NCBI RefSeq assembly: GCF_004770895.1
Contig: NZ_RQHS01000005.1
Coordinates: 434,001-498,000 of the forward strand
From: Leptospira dzoumogneensis
GTDB lineage: Bacteria > Spirochaetota > Leptospiria > Leptospirales > Leptospiraceae
Direction: 5' to 3'
DNA length: 64,000 nt
Both the position numbers and the translations under genes were made by a program. A model generated the notes under the pieces. The model was not told the DNA's origin and made no database searches. It was given only the letters and a program-made list of their open reading frames with translations. This document shows positions 35,547 to 43,640 of the stretch, one piece after another (positions within the stretch are counted from its first letter, which is position 1; the number at the start of each line of letters is the position of its first letter).

Positions 35547-36248
35547 ATGAGTTCCAAAGAACATTACATTTTTCTGGATGTAGGAGACACTCTCCTTACA
35601 ATGAAAAAGCCCGCAGGAGAAGTGTACTTCGAAGTTCTAAAAGAATTCGGATTGGATGGTTCCAAACATCCAAACGGTTATATGGAAAGAGCGTTTCGTA
35701 AGGCATATGCTCACATGACGCGTCATCCACTTCCTGACTTCAGAGATAAGTTCCATGCTCATACAGATGGAAGCGAAGGCTGGTGGAGAGAGTTACTCGG
35801 CTTCTTCTTAAAAGAAATAGGATCCGATCTGGAACCGGATCCTATTTTCCAGTCCATATTCAAACGTTTTGATGAACCTTCCGTTTGGGAAATAGACCCA
35901 GGCTTTTTCGAATTGGTAGAATTTGCAAAACAAAGAGGTTCCGGTCTTGGGATCATTTCCAACTGGGATCATAGACTTAAACAATTGTTAGCAAGCGTAG
36001 GTGTTCTGGATTATTTTTATCCGGTAATTGTTTCCGCAGAATTCGGATACGAAAAACCTTCTCCCTTGATCTTCCAAGAAGCGGAGAAGATCGTGGGACT
36101 TTCTCCGGACAAATTGGTCTACTGCGGAGACAAGGTGGAGTTGGATATCCTGCCGACACGTTCTAGGGGATGGACTGCGTTTCATAAACATGTGGAAGGA
36201 GATATCCGTGATCTGGGAGAGCTGACCTCTATACTAAAAAAAGTGTAG
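35547..36248 (+). CDS. HAD-superfamily hydrolase
   Basis: The 233-residue protein carries HAD motif I FLDVGDTLL (nucleophile Asp11; the second acidic residue is present one position later than in DxDxT), motif II GIISNWDHRL, motif III Lys in FGYEKPSPLIF and motif IV YCGDKVELDI. The spacing and cap are like those of the HDHD3/haloacid dehalogenase subfamily. It likely dephosphorylates a small metabolite. The GG(A)T-rich leader separates it from the DJ-1 gene. Confidence 0.9.
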   Translation: MSSKEHYIFLDVGDTLLTMKKPAGEVYFEVLKEFGLDGSKHPNGYMERAFRKAYAHMTRHPLPDFRDKFHAHTDGSEGWWRELLGFFLKEIGSDLEPDPIFQSIFKRFDEPSVWEIDPGFFELVEFAKQRGSGLGIISNWDHRLKQLLASVGVLDYFYPVIVSAEFGYEKPSPLIFQEAEKIVGLSPDKLVYCGDKVELDILPTRSRGWTAFHKHVEGDIRDLGELTSILKKV

Positions 36249-36324
36249 TTTATTCCCTTTCGAATTCTTTTCTACCTCCAAACAAGTCTAACCGAATACA
36301 AAAAAAAATCGAGTTAGAATAAAA

Positions 36325-36870
36325 ATGAAAGTGCTCGCAGTCTCCGGAAGTTTAAGAAAAGGATCTTCCAATACAGCCTTATTACTCGCAGCAAAAAGGA
36401 TCGCAAATGATTCTTTGCAAATCACACTCGCAGATCCGATAGATCGGATCCCTCACTTCAATCCCGACTTAGATACGGATTCTCCTCCTAAAGAAGTTAT
36501 AGAATGGAGAAAAGAACTGAAAGAAGCGGACGCCATTCTTTTTTCGAGCCCTGAATATGCGTTTGCGATCCCGGGAGTTCTGAAGAATGCACTGGATTGG
36601 ATCGTATCCAGTGCGGAACTTTATGGAAAGCCTGTCGGGCTGATCAATGCATCTCCCGGCTATGGAGGAGCTTCCAAAGCCCAGGAAGCTTTTTTACATT
36701 TATTGAATGTACTTACGGTTAAGATAAACGATGATTGTGTTCTAAGTATTCCTTCCGTGAACAAGAAGGTGGATCCGGAAGGAAATATCATGGACGAACA
36801 AACGGAGAAAGAACTTCGGATTTGTTTGGAAAGCCTGGAACGTTTGGTCCAAGATTCTAAACTTTCCTGA
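36325..36870 (+). CDS. NADPH-dependent FMN reductase-family protein
   Basis: The 181-residue flavodoxin-like protein has the phosphate-binding loop VSGSLRKGSSNTALL (6-20) and SSPEYAFAIPGVLKNALDWIVSS (74-96), the signature of NADPH-dependent FMN or azo/quinone reductases. It should reduce quinones, chromate or flavin with NADPH. It stands with its own start, followed by a 198-base gap. Confidence 0.9.
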   Translation: MKVLAVSGSLRKGSSNTALLLAAKRIANDSLQITLADPIDRIPHFNPDLDTDSPPKEVIEWRKELKEADAILFSSPEYAFAIPGVLKNALDWIVSSAELYGKPVGLINASPGYGGASKAQEAFLHLLNVLTVKINDDCVLSIPSVNKKVDPEGNIMDEQTEKELRICLESLERLVQDSKLS

Positions 36871-37068
36871 ATCTCCCAGAACCTGCCCGATGTCCCCAGG
36901 CGAATATCCCTAAAAGGATGTAAAATCGTTAGAAAATGGAAGAAAAGTTCGTAAAATTCTGTTTTATTGTTATAAATCCTATATTTTAAATAAATAATCC
37001 GTTATAGCGAATAAAATCCTTGCAATATTCTGTGAAGTTAACCATAACTGAAATCAGGAGTATCGATT

Positions 37069-37704
37069 ATGGCACTTAGATTAGGTGATGTGGCCCCGGA
37101 TTTCCATGCAGAAACTTCCGAAGGACCGATAGAATTTCATAAATATTTGGGAGAAGGTTGGGGAATCTTATTCTCTCACCCGAAAGATTATACTCCCGTT
37201 TGTACTACAGAACTTGGTTACGTTGCGAAGATTAAACCGGAATTCGAAAAGAGAAATGTTAAGGTTCTCGCGTTGTCTGTTGATCCAGTAGACTCACATA
37301 AAGGTTGGATCGGAGATATCAACGAAACCCAAAACACTACTGTAAACTATCCTATCATAGCGGATGCGGACAAAAAAGTTTCCGGTCTTTATGATATGAT
37401 CCACCCGAATGCAAGCGAGACTACTACAGTTCGTTCCGTATTCGTGATCGGTCCGGATAAAAAAGTGAAACTGACCTTAACGTATCCTGCATCTACTGGA
37501 AGAAACTTCGATGAACTTTTGAGAGTGATCGATTCTCTCCAATTGACTGCGAATTACAGTGTTGCTACACCTGCAAACTGGAAACATGGAGAGGACGTAA
37601 TCATAGTTCCTTCTGTTTCCGACGAAGATGCTGAGAAAAAATTCCCGAAAGGTTTTAAGAAAATTAAACCTTATTTGAGATATACTCCTCAGCCGAATAA
37701 GTAA
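37069..37704 (+). CDS. 1-Cys peroxiredoxin (Prx6 family)
   Basis: The 211-residue protein has the peroxidatic Cys45 in HPKDYTPVCTTELG and no other Cys, plus a long C-terminal extension; this is Prx6, a 1-Cys type that reduces hydrogen and alkyl peroxides with an external thiol. DPVDSHKGWIGDI and VRSVFVIGPDKKV are conserved. AGGAG at 37056-37060 precedes the ATG. The gap upstream (36871-37068) is AT-rich and may hold a regulated promoter. A strong terminator follows. Confidence 0.95.
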   Translation: MALRLGDVAPDFHAETSEGPIEFHKYLGEGWGILFSHPKDYTPVCTTELGYVAKIKPEFEKRNVKVLALSVDPVDSHKGWIGDINETQNTTVNYPIIADADKKVSGLYDMIHPNASETTTVRSVFVIGPDKKVKLTLTYPASTGRNFDELLRVIDSLQLTANYSVATPANWKHGEDVIIVPSVSDEDAEKKFPKGFKKIKPYLRYTPQPNK

Positions 37705-37726
37705 GAAAGGAACAAATGCCTGTTTC

Positions 37727-37753
37727 AAAAAGGAGTCTTCGGACTCCTTTTTT
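37727..37753 (+). terminator. Rho-independent terminator after the peroxiredoxin gene
   Basis: An 11-base stem AAAAAGGAGTC pairs with GACTCCTTTTT around TTCG and runs into T residues. The UUCG loop and A/T arms make it strong, and because of the A-run it could work on both strands. Confidence 0.95.
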
Positions 37754-37777
37754 ATTATATTCTATTTTTATAAAGTA

Positions 37778-37801
37778 CTTCCGGAATATTAATTCCGGAA
37801 G
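37778..37801. repeat. 10-bp inverted repeat CTTCCGGAAT/ATTCCGGAAG
   Basis: Perfect arms at 37778-37787 and 37792-37801 flank ATTA. A smaller GCGGAA/TTCCGC pair lies at 37825-37843. Both precede the coiled-coil gene at 37902. Confidence 0.75.
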
Positions 37802-37882
37802 CGATATTCCGATAAAAAGTACGCGCGGAAATCACTATTCCGCACCTGAGCCTCATAGCGGGGAAATTTGAATTGCAAGCTT

Positions 37883-37894
37883 CTCCGTAAGGAG
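37883..37894 (+). promoter_or_regulatory. Hairpin sequestering the Shine-Dalgarno of the coiled-coil gene
   Basis: CTCC-GTAA-GGAG forms a short stem with a GNRA-type tetraloop. The GGAG arm (37891-37894) is the ribosome binding site 7 bases before the ATG at 37902. The stem is only 4 bp. Confidence 0.35.
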
Positions 37895-37901
37895 CATAAT
37901 T

Positions 37902-38210
37902 ATGGCAATGCCTATGTTTCGCAGGGTACCGCGAAAATTGGAAGAAGTATTAGGTGACGAAGGAGCGGATGAATTTGTGGATTTTATCAACGATTCTTTC
38001 GCGGCTAATAAGGAGATTGTAATGGAACTCGTTTTCGAAAGATTTGAGAAGAGACTCTCGGAAGAATTGAACGTATTTCGAGCCGAATATAAAGCGGAAA
38101 TTGCAGAACTTCGAATAGATATGCATAAACTCATCGCTTCTCAGACAAAATGGATGGTAGGCGCGATCATAGCTTTGACCGGAATTTTTTCGATCATAGT
38201 TAAATTATAA
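37902..38210 (+). CDS. Coiled-coil protein with C-terminal membrane anchor
   Basis: The 102-residue protein starts MAMPMFRRVPRKLEEVLGDEGADEFVDFIND, continues as an amphipathic coiled coil (about 40-78, heptads around RFEKRLSEELNVFRAEYKAEIAELRIDMHKL) and ends in one helix (MVGAIIALTGIFSIIVKL). This layout is that of a widespread bacterial family resembling DUF1640, whose function is unknown to me. It is surrounded by inverted repeats. It is preceded by a strong AAGGAG ribosome site. Confidence 0.7.
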   Translation: MAMPMFRRVPRKLEEVLGDEGADEFVDFINDSFAANKEIVMELVFERFEKRLSEELNVFRAEYKAEIAELRIDMHKLIASQTKWMVGAIIALTGIFSIIVKL

Positions 38211-38225
38211 TTTCACGAAAGAGTT

Positions 38226-38921
38226 TCAAGATTTGGAAAGTCTTTGGATAGACCTTGCAGCGATCTCTTTTCTAAGATCTTGGGCCTTTTTCTTAGATGC
38301 CCTAGTTTCTGAAACTAGGTCCGCGTTGGCTGTTTTAGGATGCCCGCTTAAAAAAGGAGGTTCGGGGTTGTATTCGATCATAAGTTGGATTTCTTCTGCG
38401 GCGTTTTGGCCCTGGATCTCTGCTACCACCTGGAGCGCAAAATCGATCCCTGCAGTGACTCCTCCTCCAGTGATTCGATCTCGATCGATGATTACTCTAT
38501 CTTCTTTCACATCGATTTGGGGAAAAAGTTTTAGCACATCCAAGGAGAGCCAATGTGTGGTGGCTTTGTATCCATTTAATAAACCTGCTGCGGCAAGAAC
38601 CAAAGAACCGGTGCATACAGAACTAATGTATTTGGAGGATTTAGATTTTTCCCTCAGCCAGTTTAGGATCTTTTCGTTTTCCATGAGTCGATTCACACCG
38701 AGTCCGCCTGGAACTAAAACCAGATCCAAATTTAAGTTTTCTTCCAGACTTTTGTCCGGAAGAATGAAAAGTCCTCTTTCAGAAGGAATTGGTTCTTTGG
38801 TTTCTGCAATTACGTAAACTTTGGAATTTTTCATTCTGGAAAATACTTCGTAAGGACCTACAAAATCCAGAGGAGTTAAATCAGGAAAGATAAGTAATCC
38901 GATATTGAACGATTCTTGCAT
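38226..38921 (-). CDS. DJ-1/PfpI-family protein, GlxA/isonitrile-hydratase-like
   Basis: The 231-residue protein has Cys103 in ISSVCTGSLVLAAAGLLNGYKATTHW and LVLVPGGLGVNRL at about 67-79. That combination is characteristic of isonitrile hydratase-type and GlxA N-terminal domains. No AraC helix-turn-helix domain follows, so it is an enzyme-like stand-alone domain. It should not be confused with the unrelated PfpI gene at 34726. It diverges from the XRE regulator. Confidence 0.87.
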   Translation of the reverse strand: MQESFNIGLLIFPDLTPLDFVGPYEVFSRMKNSKVYVIAETKEPIPSERGLFILPDKSLEENLNLDLVLVPGGLGVNRLMENEKILNWLREKSKSSKYISSVCTGSLVLAAAGLLNGYKATTHWLSLDVLKLFPQIDVKEDRVIIDRDRITGGGVTAGIDFALQVVAEIQGQNAAEEIQLMIEYNPEPPFLSGHPKTANADLVSETRASKKKAQDLRKEIAARSIQRLSKS

Positions 38922-38934
38922 AGATATATGGGAT

Positions 38935-39033
38935 ATGATTCGGGAGAGTCTTCAAGTCGAATTCGAAGGAAAATTTTCTTCCTCTGCCACTCTAATGAGA
39001 GGTGGATGAAAACCTTTTTTAGGAAATTCAAAT
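38935..39033 (+). pseudogene. Relic of an RsbW-like ATPase gene
   Basis: Bases 38967-39002 match 29553-29588 inside the RsbW-like gene at 34 of 36 positions, in the same reading frame. Both encode GKFSSxATLMRG, although the relic meets a TGA 2 codons later. After a short deletion the relic continues with an MKTFFRKFK-like stretch comparable to MQKLFDKMD. This looks like the decayed remains of a paralog. Confidence 0.6.
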
Positions 39034-39060
39034 GAAGGGGAGAAGTTACACTAATTGATA

Positions 39061-39125
39061 AATATCTGGGATATTCGGGGAATATCTTCCCAATATCCTA
39101 ATTTGGTATATTCCGAATTGGGAAG
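39061..39125. promoter_or_regulatory. Iterated GATATT/AATATC motif, candidate operator of the XRE gene
   Basis: AATATC (39061), GATATTC (39070), GAATATC (39080), AATATC (39092) and ATATTC (39109) recur on alternating strands at about 9-17 base steps. Perfect inverted pairs include AATATC-TGG-GATATT and GATATTC-GGG-GAATATC. A further inverted repeat CTTCCCAAT/ATTGGGAAG spans 39086-39125. It lies 16 bases before the XRE start, where autoregulation would act. Confidence 0.5.
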
Positions 39126-39140
39126 TAGAATTAGTTTTGC

Positions 39141-39437
39141 TTGGCTAAAACAATCTACACCGAAGAATATAAGATTTTCCAAAAGTTGCTAAAGAAAGCG
39201 CGGGAAGAAGCGGGCCTGACCCAAGTGGATGTTGCCGAAGCGCTCAAAACACCACAATCTTTCATTTCAAAAGTAGAGGCTGGAGACAGAAGGATAGACG
39301 TTATCGAATTCTGGAACCTGGCAAAACTATATAAAAAGCCGGTGGATTTCTTCTTCAAGTTTGATGATAAATCAGAACTTAAATCCAAGAAAAAGTCTCT
39401 CAAAGCTGCAAGCTCTACTAAAAGAAAGTCCAAATAA
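39141..39437 (+). CDS. XRE-family helix-turn-helix regulator
   Basis: The 98-residue protein has an N-terminal Cro/C1-type domain (about 10-62): LLKKAREEAGLTQVDVAEALKTPQSFISKVEAGDRRIDVIEFWNLAKLY. The recognition helix lies around TPQSFISKVEAG. A Lys/Ser-rich tail follows. The start is the TTG at 39141 with only weak purines upstream. It is preceded by a cluster of short inverted repeats that could be its operator. It may control the neighbouring GlxA-like or coiled-coil genes. Confidence 0.88.
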   Translation: MAKTIYTEEYKIFQKLLKKAREEAGLTQVDVAEALKTPQSFISKVEAGDRRIDVIEFWNLAKLYKKPVDFFFKFDDKSELKSKKKSLKAASSTKRKSK

Positions 39438-39549
39438 CTTATATCAATCGATCCGTTGGACTTCCAACCAAATATCTTTCTTAGAAAAGAATAGCCAAGA
39501 ACCGCGGTTCTTGTAAAAAAATCCAATTGCCTTTTAGGCAAAAAGCTAA

Positions 39550-40554
39550 ATGAAATCGAATCGAATCTTATATCCCTGGGCCTATTGGGTCGTACTGATC
39601 TTTATTGCATTTTTTTCCTTTTGGGCAGGAAGATTCGGTTTAGAAAATATGGATATTCCCTTTTCGGATATTGGTTCTGAAAAGGAAAATGTCTCCGATT
39701 TACATGAGTTTGCAAGGCCCCGTTTAATTCTTAAAAACGTTCGATTTTATTGGCAGAAGGATATATTCGTAGATGCCGATCGTCTTTCTCTCGAGGCAAT
39801 TCCTAAAAGCGGAGAAATCCTTCCTTTCGATCGACCTGAACTTTTTACGCTCAAAATCTTAAACGGAAATATCAAGATCTCATTTGAGAGTTTGGAAAAA
39901 CTGATGAACGGAAGATTATTCTCCTTTCCGGAATCCACTCTTCGTAAAATTAAACTTCGTCCGATTTTTCATAATGGTGTTTGGAAACTTAAAATTTCGG
40001 GAGAGGTCAAACTTGTGGTCTGGGTTTCCTTTGAAGGGATTGCTACAGTCAAGATCGATCCCGAATCCGGCAGGATCTTGGTGGAGAATGAATCCGTTAG
40101 AGCATTGTTAAATCCTTATACAAAAGAACTTTTAAATACTGTCGGTGTATCCATCGAGGACCTGGTCCGCTTTCCTAAAGGGAAAGGTTTGGTCTTTTCA
40201 GGAAACAAAGTGTTTTTTGAACCTTTTTCAGTTTTTCCCGACCCTGAAGTGGAGGGCAAGATCAAGGATCTCAAATTGGATGAAAATGCCTTAGGTATCG
40301 AGTTCATCGCGGAACAAGAGGTTCCCTCTCCTAAAACAAATTCCAAAAATTATATTTATGTTACCGGTGGAAAATTACTCTTCGGAGGGATTCAAGTCCA
40401 CCAGGGCAGGGTCTTACTCCTAGACAGGGAAGAATCCTCTCTGTTCGAGTTCTGCTTTTCGGAATATAAAAAAGCATTGTCTCTCTCCAATGTAAAAATG
40501 GAGGAAGACGGACGTATCCTTATCTCTATGCCTGATGTTCCTCCTCTTGAATAA
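39550..40554 (+). CDS. Membrane-anchored protein of unknown function
   Basis: One hydrophobic segment (WAYWVVLIFIAFFSFWAGRFG, about 10-30) anchors a 300-residue extracytoplasmic part rich in beta-strand patterns: RPRLILKNVRFYWQKDIFVDADRLSLEAIPKSG and later IEFIAEQEVPSPKTNSKNYIYVTGGKLLFGGIQVHQGRVLLLD. This resembles lipid-transport or AsmA/LmeA-type beta proteins only in general style. No motif fixes it. It follows the XRE gene after 112 bases. Confidence 0.65.
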   Translation: MKSNRILYPWAYWVVLIFIAFFSFWAGRFGLENMDIPFSDIGSEKENVSDLHEFARPRLILKNVRFYWQKDIFVDADRLSLEAIPKSGEILPFDRPELFTLKILNGNIKISFESLEKLMNGRLFSFPESTLRKIKLRPIFHNGVWKLKISGEVKLVVWVSFEGIATVKIDPESGRILVENESVRALLNPYTKELLNTVGVSIEDLVRFPKGKGLVFSGNKVFFEPFSVFPDPEVEGKIKDLKLDENALGIEFIAEQEVPSPKTNSKNYIYVTGGKLLFGGIQVHQGRVLLLDREESSLFEFCFSEYKKALSLSNVKMEEDGRILISMPDVPPLE

Positions 40555-40650
40555 TTCTTTTTATAAATAAAATATTTCCAATTTCGCAAAAATCCCTAAA
40601 ATCCGGAACGTTCTTCTCCGAACTCGGTCCTCTTGTTGAAGAGGATGTTT

Positions 40651-41163
40651 ATGGATCTTTTCACTTCCAAACTTAGATTTGTTCTTTTTTACGTTAGTAG
40701 TTGTTTGCTTCTTTTTGGGATTTTTTTAACGAGTTGTATCTCTCCTCAATTTGCAATGGGCGGCGGTGGGATGAGTCCTTATCCTTCCGATTTTGTTTAT
40801 AAAGGAGACCTGTTCGGTTTACAAAATTGTTTGAGAGCAGGTTATTCAGTAGATACAAGGGATCCTTTTACTCGGAATTTTACTCCTTTGATGATCGCGG
40901 CGAGAGAAGGTGAAGTAGAGATCGCAGAATTTTTAGTTCGGAACGGCGCGGATATCAACGCCAAAACTAGGGACGGTCACACTGCACTCATGATGGCTGT
41001 TTATAATCGGAACCTGGATATAGTTAAACTTCTTCTGAAGAATGGTGCGAATGTTCATATCAAAAGTAAACAAGGTCACACTGCGTTTTCGGAAGCTAGT
41101 TTAGAAGAATCCATTCAGATCAAGGAACTACTTCTTCCGTATGAGATCGGTCCAAAAAGATGA
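40651..41163 (+). CDS. Ankyrin-repeat lipoprotein
   Basis: The ATG at 40651 has GAAGAGG 6 bases upstream. The signal peptide ends LLLFGIFLTSC, a canonical lipobox, so the protein is lipidated. Ankyrin repeats follow: FTPLMIAAREGEVEIAEFLVRNGADINAKT and HTALMMAVYNRNLDIVKLLLKNGANVHIKS, with a partial third (HTAFSEASLEES). It is likely a periplasmic or outer-membrane binding protein. The next lipoprotein gene overlaps it by 4 bases. Confidence 0.85.
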   Translation: MDLFTSKLRFVLFYVSSCLLLFGIFLTSCISPQFAMGGGGMSPYPSDFVYKGDLFGLQNCLRAGYSVDTRDPFTRNFTPLMIAAREGEVEIAEFLVRNGADINAKTRDGHTALMMAVYNRNLDIVKLLLKNGANVHIKSKQGHTAFSEASLEESIQIKELLLPYEIGPKR

Positions 41164-41495
41164 AATCAGCATTTCAGATCGTTCTGGTTCTTTTATTTCT
41201 TGAATCTTGTATGAATGATGATCGCTGCACTGGGGATTGTGATAAAAATTTTTCTATGTGCCTTCTAGTGGCAAGTAATGAAAATTCTTTGGGGATTGCG
41301 GTCGTCTGCCAAATGATGTGTGATACTTGTAAATCCAATTGTCATACTGTGACTTCTTCTTCCGGAAGGACAACCAGCACTTCAAGAGGAGGTTCCTCCG
41401 GAGGCGGCGGTGGGGGAGGAGGCTCAGGGGGAGATGGAGGCGGTGGCGGCCATGGTGGTGGAGGCCACGGCGGCAGCGAGATCATAGTCTTCTAA
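41160..41495 (+). CDS. Cys-rich lipoprotein with Gly/His-rich tail
   Basis: The 111-residue product has a lipobox FLESC (Cys17) after a short signal, a Cys-rich middle (nine more Cys, e.g. CTGDCDK and CDTCKSNC) and a tail of Gly with interspersed His (GGGHGGGGHGG) that might bind metal. The ATG overlaps the ankyrin gene stop (ATGA), so the two lipoproteins are coupled. The C-terminal residues EIIVF are hydrophobic. I recognise no family. Confidence 0.7.
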   Translation: MKSAFQIVLVLLFLESCMNDDRCTGDCDKNFSMCLLVASNENSLGIAVVCQMMCDTCKSNCHTVTSSSGRTTSTSRGGSSGGGGGGGGSGGDGGGGGHGGGGHGGSEIIVF

Positions 41496-41513
41496 AATAT
41501 TTTCAAAATATTC

Positions 41514-41547
41514 TAAACAAAAAAAGAAACCGAGTTTTCTCGGTTTC
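41514..41547 (-). terminator. Rho-independent terminator for the sterol-desaturase-family gene
   Basis: On the minus strand, GAAACCGAG pairs with CTCGGTTTC around AAAA and is followed by a run of T (41519-41525 read in reverse). It lies about 35 bases after the stop at 41583. On the plus strand the T-run is absent. Confidence 0.85.
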
Positions 41548-41582
41548 CAATTTATGAGCTATTATGAAAAACTTATATAGAT

Positions 41583-42422
41583 CTACTTTGCAAATCCTAT
41601 CTCGGAGCCAACGGGGGTTTTTTCGTAATCTTCCTTCTTCCCTGCTACCTCATCAAAATAAGTTTCGTAATTCGGGAAATTTGTTCCCATAATCCTGTCC
41701 CAGAAATTGAAATAGAGGCTATAGTTTCCATGAAACTTTTGGTGATGAAGGTTATGATGTGTGGAAGTGTTGATCCATTTTGTGATCGGATGACTTGCCC
41801 AGCCTTTTGGGAGAAATTCATATCCTAGATGCCACCATATATTCATGATCATCGCATAGAATGTATGGAAAATAAACACTCCGAAATGGATCGGGACTAA
41901 ACTGATGAATGGAACTATATAGATCGCTTCTAAAAATGCTTCCGCCCAATGGAAATTATAAGCAGCTAAAGGAGAAGGATTTACGGATTTATGATGGATT
42001 GCATGTACGAATGTATAAACTTTTTTGTGATGCATTAACCTATGAGCCCAATAGAACCAAGTCTCATGCCAGACAGTGATCAAAATATAACTTAAGATCG
42101 CGTAAGCCCAGCCTCTTTCGGAGATATCGAAGTAAAGCGCTCTAGGAAGGTATCCTAATTTTTGAAGGCTGAAAGAAACGACTGCAACCAAGCTGAACAT
42201 TACCATCGTAACAGCGGATTGTTTGATCTCGAATACTACCTTCTCCCATTTTGGAAAATTTTTCTGGATCCTATACTTTTCAAAGTAACCCTTTTTCCAA
42301 ACCCAGAATATAAAGAATGCAAGTCCTGCTAAAGGATAGTATCTAATGAAGTTCATAGAAAGTTGGAATAGTCCGAAATTCCGAACGCATTCCCAACCGA
42401 AATCACAAGCGTTGATTGCCAT
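41583..42422 (-). CDS. Sterol desaturase/fatty-acid hydroxylase-family membrane enzyme (copy 1)
   Basis: The 279-residue protein has four or so helices and the three His clusters of the di-iron family: HETWFYWAHRLMHH, HAIHHKSVNPSPLAAYNFHW and HHNLHHQKFHGNYSLYFNFWDRIMGTNF. Such enzymes hydroxylate or desaturate lipids, but the substrate is unknown. A close paralog is at 59393-60232 in the opposite orientation. A terminator follows. The upstream 100 bases before the start may hold its promoter. Confidence 0.93.
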   Translation of the reverse strand: MAINACDFGWECVRNFGLFQLSMNFIRYYPLAGLAFFIFWVWKKGYFEKYRIQKNFPKWEKVVFEIKQSAVTMVMFSLVAVVSFSLQKLGYLPRALYFDISERGWAYAILSYILITVWHETWFYWAHRLMHHKKVYTFVHAIHHKSVNPSPLAAYNFHWAEAFLEAIYIVPFISLVPIHFGVFIFHTFYAMIMNIWWHLGYEFLPKGWASHPITKWINTSTHHNLHHQKFHGNYSLYFNFWDRIMGTNFPNYETYFDEVAGKKEDYEKTPVGSEIGFAK

Positions 42423-42524
42423 TTTTCCTCCGATTTCTGTATTCAGTTTACGGCGGAATGAATAAGAAATCGTCCTCCCCGATCGGAGCGGAATAAAATA
42501 TACGTCCAGACCGATCGAAACGGA

Positions 42525-43640
42525 CTATTTGGACTTATTTTTGCGGATCTTGTTTCTGTATTCGGAGGGTGTAAATCCGGTCTCCTTTCGGAAAACCTCG
42601 TTAAAAGCGGATTTGGAGCCAAATCCTGAGGAGTAGGCTATGGACAATAAAACTTCGGCAGGATCTGATTCTATTTTCTTTTTGGCTTCTTTTACCCTGT
42701 ATTCGTTCAGTAATTGAAAGAAATTTTTTCCAATTTCATTGTTCAGATATTCAGAAAGTTGGTGCGTACTGATCTCTAATTTGCCCGCCAAAAATCCAAG
42801 GGTCAGATCTTCCTTTAAGAATACCTTCTCCTTTTGAAATAGGTCCTCTAAGTTTTGTTTGATACCTTCTAGGTCGAGGCCGCCGAGTTGGGAGGCTCTG
42901 TATTTTTTCTCTTCCTCTACCACTCTTTGTACTTCTAAAAAAAATTCAGGGAATCCTTGGCGTAGAATGTACAAAGAACATAAAAATATCCCAACTAAAG
43001 AACCGACTCCTTCTAAACCTCTGATAGATCCTAAAATTACGGAAATGGATCCGTATAATAAAATGATCAAAATACAGACGCTTACTCCTAAGATAGTAAG
43101 CATTCTTGCGTCCTTGTATATTACTGAAAGTCTGAAACCCCAAAACAAACGAAAGAATGTGGAAAGTAAAAATGCGAACATGACTCCCATTGTACTTAAG
43201 ACTGGGATTTTTAAAAATAATGGAAGGCCTGTTTCTTGTAGGCTTTTGAGTAATTCGATCTTTTCAGGACCTCCTGAAAAATAAAAAGGAGACATCCATA
43301 AAAATATCACAATAGCAGGGATCATCTTCAGATAAAATATTTTTTTGGATTCAGGAGTATTTCCCATGGCAAGGAGAAGATAACGTTCTATAAAAGGCCC
43401 CATGAGTCCCGAAACAGGAAGATGTGTTAGATACAGACCCGGAAAGTAGACGATCATCTTGCAAGTGAGTAAGAATGCGTGAGATAGAAAGATACCAACT
43501 AAGAAAAAAATAATGGCGAGTAAGTTTTGTTTTTCTCCTCTGGGAGAAGAAAAAACTTCTCCCAAAGAAAATAGAAATGCGAGTCCGATCGAAAAGACTA
43601 AGAATAAGGAAGTATAAGATTGGATTCCGAACTCATTCAT
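42525..43640 (-). CDS. AraC-type transcriptional regulator with N-terminal membrane domain
   Basis: From the ATG at 43640 (overlap ATGA with the vapC stop) the 371-residue protein has about seven helices up to residue 240 and a cytoplasmic C-terminal AraC helix-turn-helix domain (about 265-370): LTLGFLAGKLEISTHQLSEYLNNEIGKNFFQLLNEYRVKEAKKKIES and the second helix pair LLSIAYSSGFGSKSAFNEVFRKETGFTPSEYRNKI. It should respond to a membrane or extracellular signal. The longer open frame to 43727 would overlap vapC further. Confidence 0.9.
   Translation of the reverse strand: MNEFGIQSYTSLFLVFSIGLAFLFSLGEVFSSPRGEKQNLLAIIFFLVGIFLSHAFLLTCKMIVYFPGLYLTHLPVSGLMGPFIERYLLLAMGNTPESKKIFYLKMIPAIVIFLWMSPFYFSGGPEKIELLKSLQETGLPLFLKIPVLSTMGVMFAFLLSTFFRLFWGFRLSVIYKDARMLTILGVSVCILIILLYGSISVILGSIRGLEGVGSLVGIFLCSLYILRQGFPEFFLEVQRVVEEEKKYRASQLGGLDLEGIKQNLEDLFQKEKVFLKEDLTLGFLAGKLEISTHQLSEYLNNEIGKNFFQLLNEYRVKEAKKKIESDPAEVLLSIAYSSGFGSKSAFNEVFRKETGFTPSEYRNKIRKNKSK

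Noticed and set aside
37020..37048. TTGCAA/CATAAC promoter for the peroxiredoxin gene
   Set aside because: The spacing is right, but transcription would start at about 37055, leaving the AGGAG site at the very 5' end of the mRNA; the real promoter is probably further upstream.
41339..41557. Arg-rich open frame
   Set aside because: It is a shadow of the Gly-rich tail of the lipoprotein gene in another frame.
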